Below, piece by piece: positions 8,473-16,482 of a stretch of DNA of 64,000 nucleotides (positions are counted from its first letter, which is position 1; each line of letters opens with the position of its first letter). The position numbers and the translations under genes were made by a program. Source of the DNA: JBGTFE01 sp036403235 (lineage in GTDB: Bacteria > Acidobacteriota > Blastocatellia > Pyrinomonadales > Pyrinomonadaceae); contig DASWRI010000076.1 in assembly GCA_036403235.1 (NCBI GenBank), forward strand, positions 1-64,000. Reading direction: 5' to 3'. The notes beneath the pieces were generated by a model. The model did no database searches and was not told the origin of the DNA. It saw only the letters and a list, made by a program, of their open reading frames with translations.

Positions 8473-8961
8473 TCAGCTCCAACGGAAAATAGTTTTCATC
8501 AAGGGCAGAAGGCGATGTTCGGCGACCGTCCGGCGGAAAAATATTTCGTGTTCGGCTTCGGTTTCGGCCATATCCATCAATTCATCGACGCATTTTTGCA
8601 TTTCCATTTCGCTCGCAAAGGCGGCGGCGTCTTCGTATTCCTTGACGTTGCCGCTTTCCAGTCGTCCGGCAAAATACATCGGGAAAAACCAACCGGAAAC
8701 GTAGCACGACGCGCCGAGCGTGCGGCCGATTGTCCAGAAAATCGCTTCTCTCAATTTTTTTGGTTCGGCGTTCAATTCTTTAAGCCATTTGCCGACGTTT
8801 TCGCGGTGCGCCCATTCCTCGGCCTCGATTTTTTTTATTTGCGTCTTTTCGGGTGATTCTTTGAGCGATTTCCAATGTCCGCGATAAGCGTAAGCGGCCG
8901 CCAACTCGCCCGAATAGGCGTTTTGCAGAATACGTATTAAATTTTGACGCGCGTTTTTCAT
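8473..8961 (-). CDS. COQ7-like ferritin-fold diiron protein
   Basis: The 162-residue helical protein carries the diiron ligand pattern of the demethoxyubiquinone hydroxylase (COQ7/UbiF-type) family: a glutamate in helix 1 (SGELAAAYAY), ExxH in EAEEWAHRE, a glutamate in VKEYEDAAAF and a second ExxH in ETEAEHEIFF. COQ7 hydroxylates a quinone ring at the membrane. Here the gene overlaps mqnE by one base (TGATG), so translation is likely coupled to a menaquinone gene, and the neighbouring prenyltransferase belongs to the same run. An alternative TTG start one codon earlier exists. The true substrate is unknown: menaquinone made from futalosine needs no known hydroxylase of this type. Confidence 0.8.
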   Translation of the reverse strand: MKNARQNLIRILQNAYSGELAAAYAYRGHWKSLKESPEKTQIKKIEAEEWAHRENVGKWLKELNAEPKKLREAIFWTIGRTLGASCYVSGWFFPMYFAGRLESGNVKEYEDAAAFASEMEMQKCVDELMDMAETEAEHEIFFRRTVAEHRLLPLMKTIFRWS

Positions 8962-10073
8962 CAAGCCGCAACTGTGTCGCGTTTGACGCGATTGTAAACC
9001 GTATCGCGCTCGACCGCTTCAAAGCCCGCGTTTTCAATCATCTGGATTAATTCCGGCTTCGACATTTTCGCTTCGCCGCCCGTCTCGACCGAATAGCTGT
9101 GCGTCAGCTCGCCGCCGTCGGTGATTGTGCCGTCGACGTCGTTTGCGCCGAAATGCAAAGCGGTCTGCGTCGTCGCTTTGCCGAGCATCACCCAGTAGGC
9201 TTTGATGTGGTCGAAATTGTCGAGCATCAGGCGCGAGACGGCGATGGTTTTCAAATTCGTAATCGCGTCCGGCCCGGGCAGCGATGAAAGCGCCGTTCCC
9301 GGCGGATAAAAAGCGAGCGGGATAAAGCATTGAAAACCGCCGCTCAAATCCTGCTGCTCGCGTAATTTCACAAAATGGTCAACGCGGTCTGTAATCGTCT
9401 CGATATGGCCGTAAAGCATCGTCGCGTTTGTTTTTAAGCCCGCTTTATGAACTTTTCCGGCGAGCTCGAGCCAGCGCGCGCCGTCGCATTTGTGGTCGCA
9501 GATGCGCGAGCGCGTCGGCTCGGCAAAAATTTCCGCGCCGCCGCCCGGACACGAATCCATTCCCGCCGCTTTCAGACGTTCGATAACTTCCTCGTCCGGC
9601 ATTTTGTAAAAACGGGCGAAAAAGTCCAATTCGACCATCGTCAAAGCCTTCAGGTGCAGAGCCGGAAATTCGCGTTTCAAAGAAGAAAACAAATCGGTGT
9701 AATACTCAAAGGGAAGTTTCGAGTTGAGGCCGCCGACGATATGCAGCTCGGTCGCGCCTTCTTTCACCGCGCTGCGCGCAATCTCGATTCCTTCTTCAAT
9801 CGAATGCGTGTAAGCGCCCGCCTCGCGCGCGCGCTTGTAAAAGCCGCAGAATTTGCAGTCGGCGACGCAGATGTTGGTGTGATTAAAATGCCGGTTGACG
9901 TTGTAATAAGTCGTCCGCCCGTGTTTTTTTCGGCGCACGAAATCGGCCAGCTTTCCGAGCGCGTTCAAATCGTCGGTTCGGTAAAGCGCGAGGCCTTCGT
10001 CAAACGTCAGGCGCTCGCCGGCTTCGACCTTTTCGGCGATAAAATTTAAGTTCGTATCAAATGAAAAATTCAT
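8961..10073 (-). CDS. mqnE: Aminodeoxyfutalosine synthase (radical SAM)
   Basis: This 370-residue radical SAM enzyme of the futalosine menaquinone pathway joins an enolpyruvyl compound to SAM-derived adenosyl to give aminofutalosine. The 4Fe-4S motif is CVADCKFC (CxxxCxxC, about 70-77), preceded by the family hallmark [25 protein letters not shown] and [10 protein letters not shown] are typical of the MqnE/CofH/MqnC group. The context (UbiA-type prenyltransferase downstream of its own promoter side, COQ7-like gene overlapping its stop) favours MqnE over CofH; MqnC is the other possibility but its typical sequence differs at the N-terminus. The other mqn genes are not in the window. Confidence 0.9.
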   Translation of the reverse strand: MNFSFDTNLNFIAEKVEAGERLTFDEGLALYRTDDLNALGKLADFVRRKKHGRTTYYNVNRHFNHTNICVADCKFCGFYKRAREAGAYTHSIEEGIEIARSAVKEGATELHIVGGLNSKLPFEYYTDLFSSLKREFPALHLKALTMVELDFFARFYKMPDEEVIERLKAAGMDSCPGGGAEIFAEPTRSRICDHKCDGARWLELAGKVHKAGLKTNATMLYGHIETITDRVDHFVKLREQQDLSGGFQCFIPLAFYPPGTALSSLPGPDAITNLKTIAVSRLMLDNFDHIKAYWVMLGKATTQTALHFGANDVDGTITDGGELTHSYSVETGGEAKMSKPELIQMIENAGFEAVERDTVYNRVKRDTVAA

Positions 10074-10283
10074 AACGATAAATAAGATGGCAATTCTTAT
10101 ACCTAAATGTTACCAAAAAACAATAAAGAATGTTCACCGGAAAAGCTATGTAAATACGCCATTTGTTTGACAGACAATATTTTTAGATTTAATTTACGTA
10201 TGCGAGCTGTCAATATTTTTGCAGGAAGATTACGAAAGCCTCGAAAAATATATGAGCTAACGCGTTTTCGATTTTATAACTTT

Positions 10284-11156
10284 TTATCGAAAATTGTTGA
10301 CAAAAACCGCGCCGCCGAAGGTGACGAATAAAATAACGCTGACCATCGCGTTGGTCGTAAAAAACGCGGCGTTCATTCGTGATAAATCGTTCGGTTTGAC
10401 GAGCGTGTGCTGGTAAATCATCAGCGCGCCGACCGCAAAAACTCCCGTTAAAGCGAGCCAGCCGAGTTCGGTAATCAAATAAAGCAGAATTAAAACGACG
10501 AACGCCTGCGCGTGAAAAAGTCTGGCAATCCAGAGCGAATTTCGGATGCCGAAACGCGCCGGAATCGAGCGCAGATTGTTTTTGCGGTCGAATTCGAAAT
10601 CCTGGCAGGCGTATAAAACGTCGAATCCGGCCGTCCACATCATCACCAGCAGCGAAAGCAGAAGCGGAACTTCCGAATCGAACGCGCCGCGAACGGCAAT
10701 CCACGCCGCCGTCGGCGAAATCGCCAGCGCCCAGCCCAAAATCAAATGCGCTAAGCTGGTAAATCTTTTCGCGTAGGAATAGCCGAGGATGCTCAAAAGC
10801 GCGACGGGCGAAAGCGCAAACGTCAGCCGGTTCAAACTGTAGGCGGCGATTTCAAAGAGCGTGACCGAAACGACGAAAAACGTCCACGCAAAATTTACAG
10901 ACAATTTTCCGCTCGGCAGCTCGCGGCTTGCGGTGCGCGGATTCGCCGCATCGAATCGGCGGTCGATAATCCGGTTAAAAGTCATCGCCGCGCTTCGTGC
11001 GCCGAACATCGCGACGGTTATCCAGATTATCTGCCGCCACGCCGGCAAGCCGTTCGCCGCCAGCACCGCTCCGAGAAACGCGAAAGGCAGTGCAAACAAA
11101 GTATGCTCGAACTTTATCATCTCCAGCGTCGTTTTTAATTTTTGCAGAAAGGTCAT
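10284..11156 (-). CDS. UbiA-family prenyltransferase, probable MqnP
   Basis: This 290-residue polytopic membrane enzyme has both UbiA aspartate motifs: [15 protein letters not shown] (about 71-85, NxxxDxxxD type) and the second near [16 protein letters not shown]. Seven to nine hydrophobic segments follow the usual spacing. UbiA enzymes attach a polyprenyl chain to an aromatic acceptor. Next to mqnE on the same strand, the natural role is the menaquinone prenyl transfer (MqnP-like) rather than 4-hydroxybenzoate prenylation. The 210-base gap to mqnE contains no gene I can support. Confidence 0.88.
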   Translation of the reverse strand: MTFLQKLKTTLEMIKFEHTLFALPFAFLGAVLAANGLPAWRQIIWITVAMFGARSAAMTFNRIIDRRFDAANPRTASRELPSGKLSVNFAWTFFVVSVTLFEIAAYSLNRLTFALSPVALLSILGYSYAKRFTSLAHLILGWALAISPTAAWIAVRGAFDSEVPLLLSLLVMMWTAGFDVLYACQDFEFDRKNNLRSIPARFGIRNSLWIARLFHAQAFVVLILLYLITELGWLALTGVFAVGALMIYQHTLVKPNDLSRMNAAFFTTNAMVSVILFVTFGGAVFVNNFR

Positions 11157-11157
11157 T

Positions 11158-11251
11158 GTCAGTAGTCACTAGTCAGTGGTCAGTGGTCAGTTGTTGGTTG
11201 AAATTTAATTACGGCCTGTAATTTTTGCTCAACCAGCAACGGACGACTAGC
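11158..11251. repeat. Intergenic element of GTCAGTG heptamers
   Basis: Six degenerate 7-bp units (AGTCAGT, AGTCACT, AGTCAGT, GGTCAGT, GGTCAGT, TGTTGGT) are followed by an AT-rich loop. A shorter facing arm (CAACCAGCAAC) pairs with GTTGTTGGTTG with one mismatch. It lies in the divergent spacer upstream of the prenyltransferase start. Confidence 0.8.
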
Positions 11252-11319
11252 AAATCGGCAATTTGAATGCCGAAAGGGAATTCTAGCAAAATCAGAGGTT
11301 TTTAGTCTTGTTTCAATGG

Positions 11320-11356
11320 CAAAATGCGAAAAACAATTCGCATTTTGTGTTATAAT
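11320..11356 (+). promoter_or_regulatory. Palindrome plus extended -10 promoter upstream of DinB-family gene
   Basis: A perfect inverted repeat with 11-bp arms (CAAAATGCGAA, 11320-11330, and its complement, 11337-11347, 6-base loop) sits immediately upstream of TGTTATAAT, an extended -10 box (TATAAT at 11351-11356). Transcription would begin near 11363, about six bases before the ATG at 11369, so the message would be almost leaderless. The palindrome covers where the -35 region would be, a classic operator position, although a hairpin function is equally possible. Confidence 0.55.
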
Positions 11357-11368
11357 CCAAACGTTTTT

Positions 11369-11836
11369 ATGCTCGAACAGCTCGTCGAAACCTGGCAAAT
11401 CAACAATCGCATAAATCTTTATCTGTTAGACGCCATCGCGCCCGAAAACTTGAGCGCGGCGCTTCTCTCAAAAGGGCGCAGCGCGGGCGAGCAGTTCGCG
11501 CACGTTCATAACGTCCGTTTGATGTGGATAAAAGCGTCTCTGCCGGAAATACTCGGAAAATCCGCCAAAATCGAAAAGGAAAACGCGCTCGACAAAGCGC
11601 TTTTGCGAAAATCTTTCGAGGAATCGGGCGAGATGATTTCCGAGCTTTTGAAAAAATCGGTCGAGCACGAGGACGGGCGAGTAAAAGGCTTTAAGCCGCA
11701 CGTGACGGCGTTTCTCGCGTATCTCGTCTCGCACGAATCGCATCATCGCTCGCAGATTATTCTGGCGCTCAAACAGGCCGGTCAAACTCTCGATAAAAAA
11801 ATTCTTTTCGGAATCTGGGAATGGGGAACTCGCTAA
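11369..11836 (+). CDS. DinB/YfiT-family putative metal-dependent enzyme
   Basis: The 155-residue four-helix-bundle protein carries the DinB metal triad: a histidine in GEQFAHVHNVR (about 41-50) and the pair in SHESHHRSQI (about 119-128), plus the closing LFGIWEWG. Family members include thiol-transferases and proteins of unknown function; no substrate can be assigned. I start it at ATG 11369, not at an in-frame ATG at 11324, because that earlier codon lies inside the palindrome upstream of a strong -10 box and adds 15 residues not typical of the family. The next gene starts four bases after its stop. Confidence 0.85.
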   Translation: MLEQLVETWQINNRINLYLLDAIAPENLSAALLSKGRSAGEQFAHVHNVRLMWIKASLPEILGKSAKIEKENALDKALLRKSFEESGEMISELLKKSVEHEDGRVKGFKPHVTAFLAYLVSHESHHRSQIILALKQAGQTLDKKILFGIWEWGTR

Positions 11837-11839
11837 ATT

Positions 11840-12373
11840 ATGCCGAGCGGTAAAACACACGACGCCATTACGTTTCTTTTTGTCGCGCCCGTTTTTGCGG
11901 CGGCGTGGAAGATTACCGAAAGCGTGCCGCTCGCTTCGACGATAACGGTTACGTTTCTTTTCGGCGGTTTGATGTTCGGGCCGGATTTGGACACGGTCAG
12001 CAAACAATATTCGCGCTGGGGATTTCTACGCTTTCTGTGGTATCCCTACCAGACGTTTTTTAAACATCGCTCGCGCTGGTCGCACGGCCTCGTTTTCGGC
12101 ACGTTTTTGCGCGTCGTCTATTTTATCGGCGTGCTGACGATTGTCTCGTTCGTCGCGGCTTATATTCTGGCGGTTTACACGGGCGGCGATTTGCCGCGGC
12201 TGGTCGAATTTACAAAAACGTGGCAGCAAATCGGCGATTACGTCCGCACGAATTTGGGCGAATACGCTTTCGTCGCCGTTTTTACCGGCCTCTGGCTCGG
12301 CGCGGCGAGCCACACGCTGACCGACATGGCCGGCTCGTTTGTCAAAACCGGAAGAGTTACCGAGTTTTTGTAA
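11840..12373 (+). CDS. DUF2227-family putative metal-binding membrane protein
   Basis: The 177-residue protein matches the DUF2227 pattern: MPSGKTHDAIT at the start, GPDLDTVSKQYSRWG (about 47-61), WYPYQTFFKHRSRWSHG (about 67-83) and a closing GAASHTLTD. The conserved H and D residues (THD, PDLD, HRSRWSH, SHTLTD) look like metal ligands on membrane-associated helices, similar to the YdjM/LexA-regulated membrane-bound hydrolase group. Two or three hydrophobic segments are present (about 30-50, 90-115, 145-165). It follows the DinB gene by three bases, so both are probably one transcript. The function is unknown. Confidence 0.82.
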   Translation: MPSGKTHDAITFLFVAPVFAAAWKITESVPLASTITVTFLFGGLMFGPDLDTVSKQYSRWGFLRFLWYPYQTFFKHRSRWSHGLVFGTFLRVVYFIGVLTIVSFVAAYILAVYTGGDLPRLVEFTKTWQQIGDYVRTNLGEYAFVAVFTGLWLGAASHTLTDMAGSFVKTGRVTEFL

Positions 12374-12382
12374 AGAGAAAGT

Positions 12383-12452
12383 AGCCGCGAATTACACTAA
12401 TAACACAAATAATAGTTGATTTTTATTCGTGTTATTAGTGTAATTCGCGGCT
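12383..12452. repeat. Intergenic hairpin, GAATTACAC type, 24-bp perfect arms
   Basis: Left arm 12383-12406 is the exact complement of right arm 12429-12452 around a 22-base AT-rich loop. The arms begin AGCCGCGAATTACAC. It separates the convergent DUF2227 and helical-repeat genes. Same family as the elements at 29756-29823, 39485-39555 and 56871-56925. Confidence 0.92.
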
Positions 12453-12458
12453 TATTTC

Positions 12459-13673
12459 TTATTTTCCGACTCGCGCCTGCGCAAGTCTGACGGCCTGACG
12501 GCGGACGGCGTCGGAGACGTTTCGGTTTTTTGAAATCGCGGCTAAATCGCGAAGCTGAAGACGCGTTAAAATCGTCAGCACGTTGGCAATCGGCGTGCGC
12601 GGGTTGCGCGCCAGAGTATGAACAATCGAATAATTTCGCGCCCAGTTTCGATTGTTGGCAATCTGGCGGAGAACGTCTTCGGGCACGGTGCGCATCGCCG
12701 CGATTTTCTCGACTTCGTTTTCCGTGATGCGCGGATTTTGAATAACGGCCTGCGAAACCATCCGGTTCGCGTCGCGGATAAGAATGTTGCGCGCTTCGCG
12801 GTCACCCTTCATCGCCAGCTTGACGCGGTCTTTGATGCCCATTCGCATGACGCGGTTTATCATCGAAAGACGCTCGCTCGAAACTTCGTCTTCCAGCTTC
12901 AGCTCGCTTAAAACCTTGTTGACATTGGCCTGACGCTGCTCCTCGGATTCCTCGTAAAGCTCTTCGATATAATCGAGCGCGAGCCACGAATCGTCGACTT
13001 CCGAATCGGGAACTTCGATATGCTCGGCCAGCAAAATCGCATCTTCCAGACTCAAACCGTTTTTTTCGGGATTTTCCGCAAACTCGGCCTGCTCCAGAAA
13101 TTCGGCCGCCGCTTCTTTGCCCTGCGCGCGAAGCTCGTTGGCGATTTGCTGCGCGCCGCGTTCCTTTTCGAAAAATTCGCGCTTTGTTTCCTGCGCGCGG
13201 CGTTCGGCTTCGGCCGTCCGGTACGGATTGGCGATGATGGCGTCGATAATCGCCGGATTTTGAATCAGTAGCTGTTGGTTGAGCGCAATCAGCTCAAGCA
13301 GCTCGCCTTTTGAAGTGCCGCGCGCAAAATTTATGACGGACGTCAGCGGCGTCTGCGGATTCGTCAAAATCGCGGTGTAAATCTCTTTTGATAAATTATT
13401 TTGCGCGGCGAAAAAATCGAGAACGCTCGGTGCGGCCTGTTCCGATTCGAAGAGATTTTGAAATCCGCTCCGGTCCTGCGCGGCGAGCGTGGCGAGCGCC
13501 GTCTCGGCGAGCTCGGCGTCGCCGCCAGCGGCGAGCGCGACCAGAACTTCAAGCAAATCGCTCTGCGGCAGGGGCAAAATGCCGCGCGCGGCGGCAAGTC
13601 GTGCGGGTGCGGGCGCAGTTCCGGCGATAATCGCTTTAACCACGGGATTTGTCGAATTCGTTTCAAAATTCAT
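12459..13673 (-). CDS. Helical-repeat (HEAT-like) protein, function unknown
   Basis: The 404-residue cytoplasmic protein has no signal peptide or membrane segment. The N-terminal half alternates short hydrophobic helices (about 20-160), the centre is highly charged (about 165-265, Glu-rich, possibly coiled coil), and the C-terminal third shows short helical repeats: NPRITENEVEKIAAM, VPEDVLRQIANN, NPRTPIANVLTILTRL, LRDLAAISKNRNVSDAVR. These resemble leucine-rich-variant/HEAT-type scaffolds and recall conserved unknowns of Acidobacteriota and Deltaproteobacteria. ATG at 13673 is the only good start. A role in binding another protein is the most that the sequence supports. Confidence 0.75.
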   Translation of the reverse strand: MNFETNSTNPVVKAIIAGTAPAPARLAAARGILPLPQSDLLEVLVALAAGGDAELAETALATLAAQDRSGFQNLFESEQAAPSVLDFFAAQNNLSKEIYTAILTNPQTPLTSVINFARGTSKGELLELIALNQQLLIQNPAIIDAIIANPYRTAEAERRAQETKREFFEKERGAQQIANELRAQGKEAAAEFLEQAEFAENPEKNGLSLEDAILLAEHIEVPDSEVDDSWLALDYIEELYEESEEQRQANVNKVLSELKLEDEVSSERLSMINRVMRMGIKDRVKLAMKGDREARNILIRDANRMVSQAVIQNPRITENEVEKIAAMRTVPEDVLRQIANNRNWARNYSIVHTLARNPRTPIANVLTILTRLQLRDLAAISKNRNVSDAVRRQAVRLAQARVGK

Positions 13674-13869
13674 AAATTAAATTGGAAAAAAGCGGGGGAT
13701 TGGAAGTTTTTATCTATTTCAGCCGGCCGGCGAATCGGGCGAGGCTGACGAAAATTATTGTAACACAAAAATAAAGCAATCTTGACTATCTAATTCGCTT
13801 AACTTAGTCTAAATCGGGCGGAAAACTCTCCTGCCTTTTCCTTAAGTTGTGAAATAATTTTAAAAAATA

Positions 13870-15207
13870 ATGATAAAAGACGATTTAAAAAATCTTATTT
13901 CGACGAAAGAAGCGTGCATCGGCGTCGTCGGCCTCGGCTATGTCGGTCTGCCTTTGATTGTCGAGTTTTGTTTGAAAAACTTTCAGGGCATCGGTTTTGA
14001 AGTCGACCGGAAAAAAGCCGAAGCAATTAACGGCGGCGAATCGTATATCGTCGACGTTTCGAGCGAAAACGTCCGTAAATGCGTCGAAAACGGAAAATTA
14101 AAGGCGACGACCGATTTCGGCGAGCTTGCGAAATGCGACGTCATCGTCATCTGCGTCCCGACGCCGCTTCGAAAGACGAAAGACCCGGACATGTCGTATA
14201 TTCTCGCGGCCGGCGAGGAAATCCAGAAATATATGCGGCGCGGCCAGCTTATTATTTTGGAATCGACGACTTATCCCGGCACGACCGACGAAGTTCTCCG
14301 GCCGATGTTTGAGGAAAAGGGTTTTAAATTGGACGAAGATTTTCTGCTCGCTTTTTCGCCCGAGCGCGTCGACCCGGGAAATCCGCAGTTTCAGACGCAC
14401 AATATTCCGAAAGTCGTCGGCGGCGTCGGCAAAGATTCGACCGAAGTCGCGGCGTTTCTTTATTCGCAGGTCGTCGAAAACGTGCACGCCGTCTCGAGCG
14501 CGCGCGTCGCCGAAGCGGCAAAGCTCTGGGAAAACACGTTTCGCGCCATTAATATCGGGATGGCCAACGAGATGGCGAAGGTCTGCAACGCGCTCGGCAT
14601 CGACACGTGGGAAGTTGTCCGCGCGGCGGCGACAAAACCGTTCGGATTTATGCCGTTTTATCCCGGGCCGGGCATCGGCGGCCACTGCATTCCGCTCGAC
14701 CCGCATTATTTGAGCTGGAAAGCGCGTCAGCACGGTTTTGATTCGAGATTTATCACGCTCGCCGAAGAAATCAATTCCTCGATGCCGCGCTACGTCGCCG
14801 GTCTGGTGCGCGACGCGCTCAACGAAGCGGAAAAGTCGGTAAAAGGCTCGAAAATTTTAATCCTCGGCGTCGCTTATAAAAAAGACATTGACGATATGCG
14901 CGAGTCGCCCGCGCTTTCGGTGATTGACCTTTTGCGCTCGCGCGGAGCGGACGTCCGTTATCACGACCCGTTTGTGCCCGAAGTTCATTTCGACCATGCC
15001 TACACCATCGGCGCGGGCGACCCGCTTTTTAATTCGGATTTGACGGACGAATTGATTGCCTCGTCCGACTGCGTAGTCATCTGCACCGAGCATTCGAACA
15101 TCGATTACGCCAAAATCTGCGAATTGGCTCCGGTTATCGTCGATACGCGCAACGCGCTTTCGGAAGAAACACGCAGCGGCAGCAAGGCGAAAGTTGTGCG
15201 CCTTTAA
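13870..15207 (+). CDS. Nucleotide-sugar dehydrogenase, WbpA/TviB (UDP-GlcNAc 6-dehydrogenase) type
   Basis: The 445-residue enzyme oxidises the C6 hydroxyl of a UDP-sugar to a carboxylate using two NAD+. The NAD-binding GVVGLGYVGLPL (about 18-29) opens the first domain. PTPLRKTKDPD and ESTTYPGTT belong to the family, the catalytic cysteine is in PGIGGHCIPLDP (about 275), and the C-terminal domain carries GVAYKKDIDDMRESPA. The pattern fits the WbpA/TviB branch rather than UDP-glucose dehydrogenase. With wecB 93 bases downstream it could supply UDP-N-acetyl-mannosaminuronate or -glucosaminuronate for a surface polysaccharide. No glycosyltransferases are nearby. Confidence 0.92.
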   Translation: MIKDDLKNLISTKEACIGVVGLGYVGLPLIVEFCLKNFQGIGFEVDRKKAEAINGGESYIVDVSSENVRKCVENGKLKATTDFGELAKCDVIVICVPTPLRKTKDPDMSYILAAGEEIQKYMRRGQLIILESTTYPGTTDEVLRPMFEEKGFKLDEDFLLAFSPERVDPGNPQFQTHNIPKVVGGVGKDSTEVAAFLYSQVVENVHAVSSARVAEAAKLWENTFRAINIGMANEMAKVCNALGIDTWEVVRAAATKPFGFMPFYPGPGIGGHCIPLDPHYLSWKARQHGFDSRFITLAEEINSSMPRYVAGLVRDALNEAEKSVKGSKILILGVAYKKDIDDMRESPALSVIDLLRSRGADVRYHDPFVPEVHFDHAYTIGAGDPLFNSDLTDELIASSDCVVICTEHSNIDYAKICELAPVIVDTRNALSEETRSGSKAKVVRL

Positions 15208-15212
15208 GGCGC

Positions 15213-15305
15213 GTCATTCGTCGTTCGTCCTTTGTCCTTTGCAGATTGAGTACAAATTAAATTCTTAAATCTTACTCGACCGGCAAAGGACGAACGACGA
15301 ATGAC
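15213..15305. repeat. Intergenic hairpin of TTCGTCC/CTTTGTC heptamers, 22-bp perfect arms
   Basis: Arm 15213-15234 is the exact complement of 15284-15305, with a 49-base AT-rich loop. Units of 7 bp (CATTCGT, CGTTCGT, CCTTTGT, CCTTTGC) are visible in the left arm. The right arm runs into the 5' end of wecB and provides an upstream in-frame ATG (15301) and the AAAGGA that serves as its ribosome binding site. Confidence 0.92.
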
Positions 15306-15315
15306 AAAGGACAAA

Positions 15316-16410
15316 ATGATAAAAGTTTTGAACATCGTCGGGGCGCGTCCGAATTTTATGAAGATTGCGCCGATTATGCGCGAAATGCGGCGGCGTGAAA
15401 ATGATTTTCTGCCGTTGATTGTTCACACCGGACAGCATTACGACGCAGCGATGTCCGATTCTTTTTTTGCCGATTTGGACATTCCCGCACCCGATTTTCA
15501 TCTCGAAGTCGGCTCGGCCTCGCACGCCGTTCAGACGGCGCGCGTTATGACGGCGTTCGAGCCCGTCGTGCTCGAACAAAAACCCGACTGGGTGCTCGTC
15601 GTCGGCGACGTCAATTCGACTATCGCGTGCGCGCTGGTCTGCGCCAAGCTCGGCGTTCGTGTCGTGCACGTCGAAGCCGGCTTGCGCTCGCGCGACCGGA
15701 CGATGCCCGAAGAAATCAACCGCATTTTGACCGACGCGATTTCCGATTTGCTTTTGACGACCTCTCAAGACGCGGATGAAAACTTGAAAAATGAAGGCGT
15801 CGCGGCGGAAAAAATCCGCTTCGTCGGCAACGTCATGATTGATTCGCTTTTTTATAATCTTAAAAAAGCGGAAAGCTCAACGGTTCGCGAAGACTTAAAT
15901 TTGGACGGAAAAGAATACGCCGTCGTCACGCTTCACCGCCCGTCGAACGTCGATGAAAGAGAAACGCTTTCCGGTTTGCTGGCGGCGCTCGCGGAAATCG
16001 GCGAAAGACTGCCGGTAATTTTCCCCGTCCACCCGCGCACAAAGACCAGAATCGAAGAATTCGGCCTGGCGACGCGAATCGAAAACTCGAATATCAAATT
16101 AATCGAGCCGCTCGGCTATCTCGATTTTTTGCGTCTTTACAGCGGCGCGCGCCTTGTTTTAACCGATTCCGGCGGAATTCAGGAAGAAACGACCGCGCTC
16201 GGAATTCCTTGCCTGACCTTGCGCGAAAACACCGAACGCCCGATTACGATTGAAATGGGAACGAACGTCCTGGTCGGAACAAATGCCGAAAAAATCAAGC
16301 GAGCGGCGTTCGACGTTCTTGATAACAATCTAAATAAAGACGCGAAAATTCCGCCGCTCTGGGACGGGCGCGCGGCGGAAAGAATTTGCGATTGTTTATT
16401 AGAAACGTAA
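15316..16410 (+). CDS. wecB: Non-hydrolysing UDP-N-acetylglucosamine 2-epimerase
   Basis: The 364-residue enzyme interconverts UDP-GlcNAc and UDP-ManNAc in the cytoplasm. It opens with KVLNIVGARPNFMKIAPI, has HTGQHYD (His/Asp near 38-44), HVEAGLRSRDRTMPEEINR (about 111-129), HRPSNVD and the UDP-binding end TDSGGIQEETTALGIP. I place the start at ATG 15316, preceded by AAGGA, rather than at the in-frame ATG 15301, which belongs to the inverted repeat. With the upstream dehydrogenase it makes a two-step route to UDP-ManNAcA-type sugars. Confidence 0.94.
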   Translation: MIKVLNIVGARPNFMKIAPIMREMRRRENDFLPLIVHTGQHYDAAMSDSFFADLDIPAPDFHLEVGSASHAVQTARVMTAFEPVVLEQKPDWVLVVGDVNSTIACALVCAKLGVRVVHVEAGLRSRDRTMPEEINRILTDAISDLLLTTSQDADENLKNEGVAAEKIRFVGNVMIDSLFYNLKKAESSTVREDLNLDGKEYAVVTLHRPSNVDERETLSGLLAALAEIGERLPVIFPVHPRTKTRIEEFGLATRIENSNIKLIEPLGYLDFLRLYSGARLVLTDSGGIQEETTALGIPCLTLRENTERPITIEMGTNVLVGTNAEKIKRAAFDVLDNNLNKDAKIPPLWDGRAAERICDCLLET

Positions 16411-16414
16411 ATTT

Positions 16415-16470
16415 ACCACAGAGAGCACAGAAAATTAAAAATCTCTGTGCTCTCTGTGTTCTGTGTGGTT
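16415..16470. repeat. Intergenic hairpin, CTCTGTG type
   Basis: Left ACCACAGAGAGCACAGA faces right CTGTGCTCTCTGTG...TGTGGT around a short AT loop; the right arm shows a 9-bp repeating unit (TCTCTGTGC, TCTCTGTGT, TCTGTGTGG). It lies between the convergent wecB and rhodanese genes. Confidence 0.85.
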
Positions 16471-16482
16471 AAAATTTTGAAT

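Noticed and set aside
9447..10049. 200-codon plus-strand frame opposite mqnE
   Set aside because: Antisense shadow with no recognisable domain, opposite a clear radical SAM gene.
10107..10331. 74-codon plus-strand gene between mqnE and the prenyltransferase gene
   Set aside because: It overlaps the 3' end of the prenyltransferase gene, has no ribosome site and no recognisable protein pattern.
12383..12452. Plain bidirectional terminator only
   Set aside because: Lacks flanking T-runs, and the same arm sequence recurs in other spacers with internal 9-bp units, so it is better described as a repeat element that may also terminate.
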